Made by a program: the position numbers and the translations under genes. Shown piece by piece: positions 17,854 through 25,797 of a stretch of 64,000 bases of DNA. Position 1 is the first letter of the stretch, and every line of letters begins with the position of its first letter. The stretch spans positions 20,525-84,524 of the forward strand of contig NZ_VOHC01000005.1 in the NCBI RefSeq assembly GCF_007859275.1, read 5' to 3'. The notes beneath the pieces were generated by a model. It was not told the DNA's origin. It searched no databases and worked only from the letters and a program-made list of their open reading frames with translations. This stretch comes from Planomicrobium sp. CPCC 101079. GTDB lineage: Bacteria; Bacillota; Bacilli; Bacillales_A; Planococcaceae.

Positions 17854-17904
17854 AAAAAGGTGAACCGCCACTTGTTGGAAAACAAGCGGGCACTCACCTT
17901 TTTA
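17854..17904. terminator. Bidirectional terminator
   Basis: AAAAAGGTGA pairs with TCACCTTTTT, with an inner CTTGTT/AACAAG stem. It lies between two converging genes. Confidence 0.85.
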
Positions 17905-18372
17905 TTAATGCCAATCGATGTCGTAAAGCAGTTTTGCGCATAAAATTGAAAAATCGTCCTCTGGGTGGCGTGAATTCATGGACCGTATTTTCTCAGCTGA
18001 AAATTCGGCCGCGTTTTCAAAGGACGCATGGCGGGTGATTGCCTCATACGGTGAATACAAGGTTGGAGAAGCCGGTACGTTTTTTGAAAACAAGAATGTT
18101 AAATAAGGCTGTTCTTGCGGTTTGTCGTAAATGGTTTTTCCTTCGACGATCAATTCATTGTCCGGGAAATACGACAAGGTGTCGGGGCAATGAATAATGC
18201 CGATGCGCTTCAGTACCCACAAGTTTGTCGAACCCGTCGAAATTTCTTCATGCATCCGTTCTAAAATATCCGCTACATTCCGTTCAAACATGGAAAATGG
18301 GTTTTGCCGGTTCGTGAGGTAGACAAAATAAGTACGGCCGTCTTTTACATCCAGCAATTGTTCTTCGGTCAT
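17905..18372 (-). CDS. Hypothetical protein
   Basis: I do not recognise this 155-residue protein. It has no signal peptide or membrane helix. It begins MTEEQLLDVKDGRTYFVYLT and includes LKRIGIIHCPDTLSYFPDNE and a hydrophobic PYLTFLFSKNVPASPTLYSP region; the C-terminus DFSILCAKLLYDIDWH is hydrophobic. The start at 18372 has AGGAG seven bases upstream on the minus strand; the in-frame extension to 18435 has none. It is a lone leftward gene. Confidence 0.65.
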   Translation of the reverse strand: MTEEQLLDVKDGRTYFVYLTNRQNPFSMFERNVADILERMHEEISTGSTNLWVLKRIGIIHCPDTLSYFPDNELIVEGKTIYDKPQEQPYLTFLFSKNVPASPTLYSPYEAITRHASFENAAEFSAEKIRSMNSRHPEDDFSILCAKLLYDIDWH

Positions 18373-18482
18373 AAGTTCTCCTCCAAGCTGGTATGGCTTT
18401 TGTCTGTACAGAATTGGAAGTTGATTATTTCCCATTATAATTCATATGCAGAAATTTCTCTGCTTTTAAGCGAAAAAGCATA

Positions 18483-18516
18483 AAAAAACCAGCAAAGTTT
18501 TTCTTTGCTGGTTTTT
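18483..18516 (-). terminator. Terminator after the CurA-like gene
   Basis: AAACCAGCAAAG pairs with CTTTGCTGGTTT. The run of A at 18483 gives a T-tract on the minus strand. Confidence 0.85.
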
Positions 18517-18519
18517 CGT

Positions 18520-19545
18520 TTATAATTTCGCGTATTCTGGATCGGCAACTTTTACGAGCAACTTGCCGACATTTGTCCCTTTGAAAAGATCAAGAAATGC
18601 ACCCGGCGTATTCTCAAAACCCTCAACAATCGTTTCTTCGTATTTCAGCTTGCCTTCTTGGAGCCAAACACCCAATTGTTTTGACCCGGTTTCAAAATCG
18701 GCCGCGTAATTGCCGACGGTAAAACCTTTCATCAGCGCGCTTGTCTTGATCATGTACGACTGGAGCCGCGGCCCGAGATCTTCTTCTTTATTGTAAGAGG
18801 AAATCGCCCCGCATAACGGAATACGGGCATTCGTATTCAATAGCTTGAACACTTCATCGGTCACGGGACCGCCGACGTTATCGAAATACACATCAACGCC
18901 TTCTGGGACCGCATTCGCCAAATCTTTGGAGAATGTGTCTTTTTTGTAATTGACCGCTTCGTCAAATCCGAGTTCTTCTTTCAAGAAAGCGATTTTTTCA
19001 TCGCTGCCAGCTATGCCAACAACACGGGCACCTTTGATTTTCGCAATCTGTCCAACCACCGAACCGACGGCTCCGGCTGCTCCGGACACGACAACCGTTT
19101 CGCCAGACTGCGGCTTGCCGATATCGAGCAAACCGAAATAAGCCGTTAGCCCGGTCATGCCGAGTATTCCAAGGTGTGTTGTAACAGGGGCTGCAGCTGG
19201 ATCGATTTTGCGGATTTTCTGATCGCTAATCCGGCTGTATTCGGCCCATTTTAAACTTCCATTTACAATATCGCCTTGTTTGAATTTGTCAGAACGCGAA
19301 TCGACCACTTCCGCGATGGCGCCGCCAACAATCGCTTTGTGCAGCTGAAACGGCGCGATATAAGACTTGGCGTCCTGCATGCGGCCGCGCATATAGGGAT
19401 CGACCGATAAATACAGCGTCCGCAGCAAAACCTGATTTTCTTCCAATGTGGGAATGTCTTGTTCGACAAATTCAAAATCGTCGTTTGTTGGCATGCCTTT
19501 CGGGCGGTTCGCCAAATGGATTTCTTTTTGTTTTGTTGGAATCAA
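18520..19545 (-). CDS. NADP-dependent oxidoreductase (CurA/YfmJ-like MDR)
   Basis: This 341-residue zinc-free medium-chain reductase is of the leukotriene B4 12-hydroxydehydrogenase/CurA type and reduces activated alkenes or aldehydes with NADPH. N-terminal marks are LYLSVDPYMRGRM. The Rossmann fold has VVSGAAGAVGSVVGQIAK and VVGIAGSDEK, and YFDNVGG follows. It closely resembles Bacillus YfmJ. The ATG at 19545 is preceded on its strand by TGAGGAGGAA. It is divergent from the SDR-aldehyde dehydrogenase pair, so the three may respond to the same stress (reactive carbonyls). This is inference. Confidence 0.88.
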   Translation of the reverse strand: MIPTKQKEIHLANRPKGMPTNDDFEFVEQDIPTLEENQVLLRTLYLSVDPYMRGRMQDAKSYIAPFQLHKAIVGGAIAEVVDSRSDKFKQGDIVNGSLKWAEYSRISDQKIRKIDPAAAPVTTHLGILGMTGLTAYFGLLDIGKPQSGETVVVSGAAGAVGSVVGQIAKIKGARVVGIAGSDEKIAFLKEELGFDEAVNYKKDTFSKDLANAVPEGVDVYFDNVGGPVTDEVFKLLNTNARIPLCGAISSYNKEEDLGPRLQSYMIKTSALMKGFTVGNYAADFETGSKQLGVWLQEGKLKYEETIVEGFENTPGAFLDLFKGTNVGKLLVKVADPEYAKL

Positions 19546-19820
19546 TGCAGTTCCTCCTCAGATAGGTTCTTGATATTCCACAAAACTGACGCGCTTTCCA
19601 CAGACTCGCGCCGTTTTGCTTTATACCCAATGTAAAAGTTTTAATTTAAGCATTTGAGCAAAGCGTACCACCCGGTATGAGAAACGGTCAACGAATATGG
19701 ATAGTTTGCTATATAAGCTTTCAGGTCAATTTATCCTAGTTTTAGAATAGTTCAAAGACGGGTACAGAAGGAGACGCACGAAATCTTTGGGTTAACTTAC
19801 AGAAATGGAGATGGCTAGAG

Positions 19821-20561
19821 ATGGAGAAAGTGAAATCGGCAATTATTACAGGTGCAAGCAGTGGAATTGGACAAGCAACAGCGAGGGAGTTGGCGAAGGA
19901 AGGCTATGGCGTCATGTTGGCTGCCCGGCGGGAAGACCGTTTGATTGAGCTGAAAGAAGAAATCGAGAAGGCGGGTGGCCGGGCGGAATACAAAGTGACC
20001 GATGTGACGTCTGCGGCTGAGATGAAAGCGTTGGCGGAAGCTGCCCTCGAGCATTTCGGGCAGATCAATGTCCTCGTCAACAATGCAGGGCTCATGCCGC
20101 TGTCTTATTTGAACAAATTAAAAATTGACGAATGGGACCGCATGGTCGATGTGAATATTAAAGGCGTGCTGTATGGAATTGCGGCGGTTTTGCCGCACAT
20201 GGAACAGCAAAAAGAGGGGCACATCATTAACGTCGCATCTGTTGCCGGGCATGTTGTATCACCGGGGAGTGCGGTTTACAGCGGAACGAAGTTTGCGGTC
20301 CGGGCCATCACTGAAGGGCTTCGCAAGGAAATCGATCCGGAGCTGAATATCCGCGCGACAATCGTTTCGCCTGGTGCAGTGGAAACCGAACTAAAGAATA
20401 CGATAACCGACGAAGACGTACTTTCCAATTTCAGAAGCAGAAGCGCCATGGAACCGCTGCAGGCAGCGGATATCGCACGGGCAATTGTTTATGCAGTCGA
20501 ACAGCCGGCACATGTGGATGTCAACGAAATCCTGATCCGTCCAAGACAACAACCGAATTAA
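19821..20561 (+). CDS. SDR-family oxidoreductase
   Basis: This 246-residue classical short-chain dehydrogenase binds NAD(P) through TGASSGIGQATARELA. The catalytic Ser-Tyr-Lys set is INVASVAG, VYSGTKFAV, with Asn in NNAGLMPL. The basic residues AARREDR suggest NADP preference. The start at 19821 follows GGAGATGG. It lies 29 bp upstream of an aldehyde dehydrogenase in the same direction, so they probably form a two-gene unit oxidising an alcohol through its aldehyde. The substrate is unknown. The 275-bp gap upstream shows no clear regulatory site. Confidence 0.9.
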   Translation: MEKVKSAIITGASSGIGQATARELAKEGYGVMLAARREDRLIELKEEIEKAGGRAEYKVTDVTSAAEMKALAEAALEHFGQINVLVNNAGLMPLSYLNKLKIDEWDRMVDVNIKGVLYGIAAVLPHMEQQKEGHIINVASVAGHVVSPGSAVYSGTKFAVRAITEGLRKEIDPELNIRATIVSPGAVETELKNTITDEDVLSNFRSRSAMEPLQAADIARAIVYAVEQPAHVDVNEILIRPRQQPN

Positions 20562-20590
20562 TGTTGAGTTAAAAAAGGAGAGATTTTAGG

Positions 20591-22063
20591 ATGATACACA
20601 CTGATTTTACAAAGCTTTACTTTGATGGACAATGGCAAAACGGCTCGAGCGACAACATGATGAAAAACACGAATCCGTTTACAGGTGAGGAACTTGTAAC
20701 CATCCAAGCTGCGGACAAAGAGGATTTGGACCGCGCTTATCAATCTGCAGCGAAAGTGCAGGCAGAATGGGCGGCAGAACTTCCTCAGAACAAACGCGCG
20801 ATTTTGGAAAAAGTTGTGGATGTGATGGGTGAAAACAAAGAGCTGATCATTGAATGGCTCATCAAAGAAGCGGGCAGTACGTACATGAAAGCGGCCACTG
20901 AGTTTGGTGCGGCCCTGAACGTTATAAAAGAAGTGGTGACGTTTCCGTTCAAGATGGAAGGCAAAATTTTGCCGTCGCAAACAGCCGGAAAAGAAAACCG
21001 CATTTACCGCAATCCGATTGGCGTCATCGGCGTTATCAGCCCGTGGAACTTCCCGTTCCATTTGGCGATGCGCTCAGTAGCCCCAGCACTGGCGACGGGC
21101 AATGGTGTGGTCATCAAGCCGGCGACCGATACACCGGTTACCGGCGGGTTGATTTTTGCCAGTATTTTTGAGGCGGCCGGTTTGCCGAAAGGCTTGCTGA
21201 ATGTCATTGTCGGCCGCGGGTCGGAAATCGGGGATGATATCGTCAAGCATCCGATTCCACGCCTGATTTCATTTACCGGTTCAACGCCGGTTGGCAAGCA
21301 CATCGGGGAGCTGGCGGGCGGCAGCCTTAAAAAAACCGCGCTTGAACTTGGCGGCAATAACGCCTTTCTGGTATTGGACGATGCGGATCTCGACTATGCG
21401 GTCGATTCGGCACTCTTCGGAAAATTTTATCACCAAGGGCAAATTTGTATGGCAACCAACCGGATCCTTGTCCACAAAGACCGCTATGATGAGTTTGCCC
21501 AGTTGTTTGTCGAACGGGCGAAGAAATTGAAATATGGCAATCCGGCCGAGCAGGATACGCATGTCGGGCCGCTTATCAACAGCGGTCAAGTTGACCGCAT
21601 CATGGACGACATCCAGGCAAGCGTCGAACAAGGCGCAGAAATTTTGCTTGGCGGAGAGCGGGACGGCAATGTCCTGCAGCCGACAGTTTTGGGGAGCGGC
21701 ACGAACAATATGCCGATTGCCGAAAATGAAATTTTCGGCCCTGTCGCCGTATTGATTCCGTTTGAGAGTGACCAGGAAGCGGCGGATATGGTCAACGCCT
21801 TTCCATACGGCCTGAGCGGTGCCATCCACTCGTCCAATATCGAGCGCGGCACGCAGTTGGCGCATAAAATTTACACCGGAATGATCCACGTCAACGACCA
21901 ATCGGTCAATGATGAAGCACACGTGCCGTTTGGCGGAGAGAAAGAATCCGGGCTCGGCCGCTTCAACGGGGACTGGGTATTAGAGGAATTTACAACAATG
22001 AAATGGATTTCCATCCAGCACACGCCGCGCGATTATGGACCATTTATCGAAGGCTTAAAATAA
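20591..22063 (+). CDS. Aldehyde dehydrogenase (YfmT/vanillin dehydrogenase-like)
   Basis: This 490-residue NAD(P)-dependent aldehyde dehydrogenase has the catalytic Glu in LELGGNNAF and the catalytic Cys in YHQGQICMATNR. Cofactor-binding residues are PWNFPFHL and SFTGSTPVGKHI. It most resembles Bacillus YfmT, an aromatic aldehyde dehydrogenase, and the CurA-like gene upstream resembles YfmJ, also of the yfm region. AAAAAGGAGAG precedes the start. It is co-transcribed with the SDR and ends at a strong terminator. Confidence 0.9.
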   Translation: MIHTDFTKLYFDGQWQNGSSDNMMKNTNPFTGEELVTIQAADKEDLDRAYQSAAKVQAEWAAELPQNKRAILEKVVDVMGENKELIIEWLIKEAGSTYMKAATEFGAALNVIKEVVTFPFKMEGKILPSQTAGKENRIYRNPIGVIGVISPWNFPFHLAMRSVAPALATGNGVVIKPATDTPVTGGLIFASIFEAAGLPKGLLNVIVGRGSEIGDDIVKHPIPRLISFTGSTPVGKHIGELAGGSLKKTALELGGNNAFLVLDDADLDYAVDSALFGKFYHQGQICMATNRILVHKDRYDEFAQLFVERAKKLKYGNPAEQDTHVGPLINSGQVDRIMDDIQASVEQGAEILLGGERDGNVLQPTVLGSGTNNMPIAENEIFGPVAVLIPFESDQEAADMVNAFPYGLSGAIHSSNIERGTQLAHKIYTGMIHVNDQSVNDEAHVPFGGEKESGLGRFNGDWVLEEFTTMKWISIQHTPRDYGPFIEGLK

Positions 22064-22077
22064 CTATAGTAAATCAC

Positions 22078-22117
22078 AAGTTCAGTCCCTTGTTCTAAAA
22101 GGGGCTGAACTTTTTTG
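22078..22117 (+). terminator. Terminator after aldehyde dehydrogenase
   Basis: AAGTTCAGTCCCT pairs with AGGGGCTGAACTT and is followed by TTTTT. Confidence 0.85.
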
Positions 22118-22214
22118 TTCAGGCAGCAGCAGAAGTAGAATTTTTTTCGTGAATTGAAACTTCCGGCGAAATATACCGTAAGAATTGTTACTTGGAAAGA
22201 AACGGGGGATGAAT

Positions 22215-22346
22215 ATGAAAATCAGGAAAAAGAAGAAAGACAGATCGTGGATACCGGATGTAATTATTGAAACAAGTGGCGTGCTGCTAGAGATGATCCT
22301 TCTTATTCCAAGGGTGATCATCAGAATAGCAAAAGACGCCACATAA
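22215..22346 (+). CDS. Small 43-residue basic/hydrophobic protein
   Basis: This is a short gene with a good ribosome site (GGGGGA, six bases before ATG 22215; another ATG at 22209 is too close). It encodes MKIRKKKKDRSWIPDV, then a hydrophobic helix (SGVLLEMILLIPRVIIRIA) and a short KDAT end. The basic start and single amphipathic or membrane helix suggest a small membrane-associated protein. It ends 20 bp before the RtcB gene, so they are probably co-transcribed. I do not recognise a family. It is supported only by the ribosome site and codon structure. Confidence 0.5.
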   Translation: MKIRKKKKDRSWIPDVIIETSGVLLEMILLIPRVIIRIAKDAT

Positions 22347-22366
22347 GAATTGTCAGGGGGAACAGG

Positions 22367-23575
22367 ATGAAAACGACCATTTTTGGAGAACATGAAGAAC
22401 AAACATTGCGGCAGTTCCAGAACTGCTTGAATACCGGGCAAGTGCTTGGCGGCGTGCTTTGTGCCGACGGCCATTACGGCTACAGCCAACCCGTCGGCGG
22501 TGTCGTGGTTTATGACCGCCAAATCTCGCCGTCGGGTGTCGGCTATGATATCGCTTGCGGCAACAAAGCTGTGAAAACCAATTTAAAATACAATGATGTA
22601 AAAAAAGAGTTGCCGCGTATTATGGATGCTATTAACGGCACCATTTCGTTTGGCATCGGCCGCAAGAATAAAGAACGAGTCGACCATGAACTGTTTGACG
22701 ATCCGGATTGGAACGTCTATCAGCAAATTGGCCAGCAAGAACACAATAAATTGAAAAAGCTGGCGATTGAACAGCTGGGCACAGTGGGCTCCGGCAATCA
22801 TTACGTCGACCTTCTTATTGATGAAGAAACGCAAGATGTCTGGGTGGCGAACCATTTTGGCAGCCGCGGCTTCGGCCACAAAACGGCCAGCGGTTTCCTC
22901 AACTTGGCGAACGGCCGCCAGTTTTCCGACAAAGCACCAGGGGAAAGTATGGAACAAGCGCCGACCTTGCTTGATCTGGACAGTGAAGTCGGCGATATGT
23001 ATTACCGCGCGATGACACTCGCGGGCCGCTATGCTTACGCAGGCCGGGATTATGTGGCGGACCAAGTGCTGTCGATTCTTGGCGCAGTGCCAGTTTTCTC
23101 AGTCCACAACCACCATAACTTCGCATGGAAAGAAAACCACTTTGGCCAGGATACGGTTGTAGTCCGTAAAGGGGCAACGCCTTCTGCAGCAGGCCAGCTC
23201 GGTTTTATCGGCGGCAGCATGGGAGACATTTCCGTCATTGTCCAAGGAAAAGACACGGAAACAACTGCGAATGCTTTCAGCAGCACGGTGCACGGAGCCG
23301 GGCGCATTATGAGCCGTACCCAGGCAGCCGGGAAGATGAACTGGAAAACCCGCCAGCGTTCCGGCGGCCAAATAACGGAAAAACAGATGTACCGGGCCGT
23401 TAAAGCGTTCGGCGTTGAACTGCGGGGAGCAGGAACTGATGAAAGCCCGTTCGTTTACCGGAAACTCCAAACGGTTCTCGATGCCCATAAAGATACAATT
23501 GATGTACTGCATGTGCTGAAGCCGATTGGGGTCTGTATGGCAGGGGCAAACGAATTGGACCCGTATAAGGATTAA
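22367..23575 (+). CDS. RtcB-family RNA ligase-like protein
   Basis: This 402-residue protein is of the RtcB family, which joins RNA 2',3'-cyclic phosphate or 3'-phosphate ends to 5'-OH ends using GTP and Mn2+. Metal and guanylation motifs are visible: ADGHYGYSQPVGGV, GVGYDIACGNK (Asp and Cys ligands), GTVGSGNHYVDL, VHNHHNFAWKE, and HGAGRIMSRTQA with the His that is guanylated. It is slightly shorter than E. coli RtcB. No archease or RtcA gene is nearby. The start has a CAGGGGGAACAGG site. An RNA repair role is likely. Confidence 0.9.
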   Translation: MKTTIFGEHEEQTLRQFQNCLNTGQVLGGVLCADGHYGYSQPVGGVVVYDRQISPSGVGYDIACGNKAVKTNLKYNDVKKELPRIMDAINGTISFGIGRKNKERVDHELFDDPDWNVYQQIGQQEHNKLKKLAIEQLGTVGSGNHYVDLLIDEETQDVWVANHFGSRGFGHKTASGFLNLANGRQFSDKAPGESMEQAPTLLDLDSEVGDMYYRAMTLAGRYAYAGRDYVADQVLSILGAVPVFSVHNHHNFAWKENHFGQDTVVVRKGATPSAAGQLGFIGGSMGDISVIVQGKDTETTANAFSSTVHGAGRIMSRTQAAGKMNWKTRQRSGGQITEKQMYRAVKAFGVELRGAGTDESPFVYRKLQTVLDAHKDTIDVLHVLKPIGVCMAGANELDPYKD

Positions 23576-23582
23576 AGAAAGG

Positions 23583-23615
23583 AAAGCCAAAAGCAGGGTT
23601 GCTTTTGGCTTTTCT
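23583..23615 (+). terminator. Terminator after rtcB-like gene
   Basis: GCCAAAAGCA pairs with TGCTTTTGGC and is followed by TTTTC. Confidence 0.85.
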
Positions 23616-23660
23616 TGTTGTCTGGCCAACTTGAAAAATGAATTGGATAATAAACACAGA

Positions 23661-23689
23661 GTTGAAAAAATATTTCAACAATTTATAAT
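23661..23689 (+). promoter_or_regulatory. murK promoter with palindrome on the -35
   Basis: TTGAAA (23662-23667) and TATAAT (23684-23689) are 16 bases apart. GTTGAAA and TTTCAAC arms form a perfect inverted repeat at 23661-23679 that includes the -35. A similar palindrome is at the murQ promoter. Confidence 0.7.
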
Positions 23690-23721
23690 GAGTTTAACAA
23701 ACGGAAAAGGCGGGGGACGGA

Positions 23722-24714
23722 ATGTATGTATTAGGGATTGATGGAGGAGGCACGAAGACCACCGGCATGGTCGCGGATGATCAGGGGGAAGTGTACATGC
23801 AGGCAGTGACCGGACGCAGCAACCCCAACACCCTGTCACAGGCCGAATTCCATCAAGTGATGGAGAATTTGCTGCTGCAATTGAAACAGCAAGACCCGTC
23901 CATTTTCAGTCAGCTGACGGTTTGTTTCGCCGGCATGGCTGGCGTTGGGGAAAGCGGGCGGGCCGCCGAAATTGCGGCATTGCTAAAGAGGCACTTGCCA
24001 CTTGAAACAAATGTAATCGTAAAAAACGATGCGGTGAACGCCCTGTATGCGGGGACAGCGGGCGAAGCGGGCATCGTTCAAATTGCTGGAACGGGAGCAA
24101 TCGCTTACGGAATTAATGAAAGCGGGCAAACGGTGCGTTCTGGTGGCTGGGGGTATTTGTTTGATGATGAAGGAAGCGGTTTTGATTTAGGGAAAAGCGC
24201 GCTTCGCGCAGTGTTCCGCCAATACGACGGCCGCGGATCTGCTACTTCTTTGACTGAACGGGTGCTGGCCTATTTCGGGGCAGAGCAGGTGCCGGATTTG
24301 ATTGCCAAAGTATACGGAGGTGAACATCCCCGTTCTGTCATATCGCCGCTTGCCCCATTTGTCATAGAAGAGGCGAAGTCGGGGGATCAGGTAGCGCAAT
24401 TTATTCTCGAAGATGCCTGCACAAAAATGCTGTTGTGCATTGAGGCATGCCATCAAAGATTGTTCGAAAAAGCAAACTCGACGCCAATTGTATTGTCAGG
24501 CGGTGTTTTTACTGATTCTGATCTGTTCATCCCGCTGTTTGAAAAGCTGGCGCGCGAATCTTTGCCGAACGCAGTGTTTCAGCCAACGCAAGTGGTGCCG
24601 GCCGGGGGTGCGTTAATTGCTGGATTAAAGTCCCAAGGAATCGGAATCAGCAAAACGTTTATGGAGAGAGTAAAGGCTCATACAAGAAGAGAAGAGGAAA
24701 ATCATGTCAGGTGA
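23722..24714 (+). CDS. murK: BadF/BadG-type sugar kinase, MurK-like (MurNAc/GlcNAc kinase)
   Basis: This 330-residue actin-fold kinase has phosphate-1 motif LGIDGGGTKTTG, connecting motif NDAVNALYAG and AGTGAIAYG. In Clostridium, MurK phosphorylates MurNAc and GlcNAc released inside the cell and is encoded beside NagZ. Here it heads an operon with a serine hydrolase (15-bp gap) and a cytosolic NagZ, which supports the same role. GCGGGGGACGG lies before the ATG at 23722. A paralogue lies at 50233. Plain GlcNAc kinase activity is an alternative. Confidence 0.82.
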   Translation: MYVLGIDGGGTKTTGMVADDQGEVYMQAVTGRSNPNTLSQAEFHQVMENLLLQLKQQDPSIFSQLTVCFAGMAGVGESGRAAEIAALLKRHLPLETNVIVKNDAVNALYAGTAGEAGIVQIAGTGAIAYGINESGQTVRSGGWGYLFDDEGSGFDLGKSALRAVFRQYDGRGSATSLTERVLAYFGAEQVPDLIAKVYGGEHPRSVISPLAPFVIEEAKSGDQVAQFILEDACTKMLLCIEACHQRLFEKANSTPIVLSGGVFTDSDLFIPLFEKLARESLPNAVFQPTQVVPAGGALIAGLKSQGIGISKTFMERVKAHTRREEENHVR

Positions 24715-24729
24715 GAAGGTGGAGGGAAG

Positions 24730-25785
24730 ATGAGAGACAAGGTAATTTCATTTTTGCAGCATGAAATCGATCGACAAGTCACACCTGGCGCTGCCATCCG
24801 GATCAACTATAAAGGAAAGAGCATTGTCAACGAAGCGCTCGGCACCAATAGTTCTGGAAGCGACCGGGTCGAATTGACAACTCGGCATATATTCGACATG
24901 GCTTCTTTAACGAAAGTGATGGTGACGCTGCCGCTTGTTTTGCAGCTTCTTGAGTCAGGTGCCGTTTATCTCCACGACCGGGTCTCCACTTTTTTTCCGG
25001 AATTCGCAGTGCATGGCAAAGAGACGATCCGGATTCAACACTTGCTATCGCATTCTTCCGGACTGCCTTCACACCGGCATTATTTTGAACAAAAGCTCAC
25101 AGTTCAGGAAATCTACAGTGCCATTTGCGACGAGCAATTGGCTTATGAACCGGGAACAAGAGTCGAGTACAGCGACTTGGGCTTTATCTTGCTCATGGGA
25201 ATTATCGAGAAAGTCACGGGACAATCCATTGAAGAATGTGCACAGCAGCGTCTCTTTGGACCGATGGGCATGCACGATACAAAGTACCGTCCGAATTACG
25301 AGCGCCACTGCATCGCCCCAACTGAATGGAGCAAGCATTTACAGGAACACAAATACGGAATTGTCCATGATGAAAACACAGAATCAATGGGCGGCATTAG
25401 CGGGCATGCCGGATTATTCTCCACCCTTGAAGATGCGGCGGTCTTTACGGATATGCTTGAAAACGACGGTCTGCACGGAGAAAAACGGATTTTGCATCCG
25501 CTTTGGCTAAAGAAATCATGTGAGAATTTCACCCCGTTTTCAGATGAATTCCGGGGGCTTGGCTGGCAGTTGAAAGATGAAGGGCCAAGCCCGATGGGAG
25601 ATTTGATGTCGCCTCTTGCATACGGGCATACCGGTTTTACCGGCACGAGCTTCTATATCGATCCTGCAGCTGAAATCTCCGTGATTTTATTGACCAACCG
25701 GGTTTATTTTGGACGGCAAGACGCGATTATCCGGCTGCGCCCGCGCTTACATAATATTATCATGGCCAATTTGCCAGAAGAGTAA
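24730..25785 (+). CDS. Cytosolic beta-lactamase-fold serine hydrolase (AmiE-like)
   Basis: This 351-residue hydrolase is of the class C beta-lactamase/esterase fold. The nucleophile motif is Ser59-L-T-Lys62, the Tyr motif is Tyr147-Ser-Asp149, and the third motif is HTGFTG near the C-terminus. It lacks a signal peptide and begins directly with MRDKVISFLQHEID. It is related to the secreted AmiE-like protein at 32427 (shared HTSGF/HSSGL and GHAGxFST segments). AmiE of Bacillus removes peptides from MurNAc. Placed between MurK and NagZ, this copy may trim peptide from imported muropeptides, though an esterase role cannot be excluded. It is co-transcribed, with GGTGGAGGGA before ATG. Confidence 0.82.
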   Translation: MRDKVISFLQHEIDRQVTPGAAIRINYKGKSIVNEALGTNSSGSDRVELTTRHIFDMASLTKVMVTLPLVLQLLESGAVYLHDRVSTFFPEFAVHGKETIRIQHLLSHSSGLPSHRHYFEQKLTVQEIYSAICDEQLAYEPGTRVEYSDLGFILLMGIIEKVTGQSIEECAQQRLFGPMGMHDTKYRPNYERHCIAPTEWSKHLQEHKYGIVHDENTESMGGISGHAGLFSTLEDAAVFTDMLENDGLHGEKRILHPLWLKKSCENFTPFSDEFRGLGWQLKDEGPSPMGDLMSPLAYGHTGFTGTSFYIDPAAEISVILLTNRVYFGRQDAIIRLRPRLHNIIMANLPEE

Positions 25786-25797
25786 AGGAGGAAGAAG

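Noticed and set aside
21281..21922. Minus-strand 213-codon frame
   Set aside because: It is a shadow of the aldehyde dehydrogenase, which has intact catalytic motifs.
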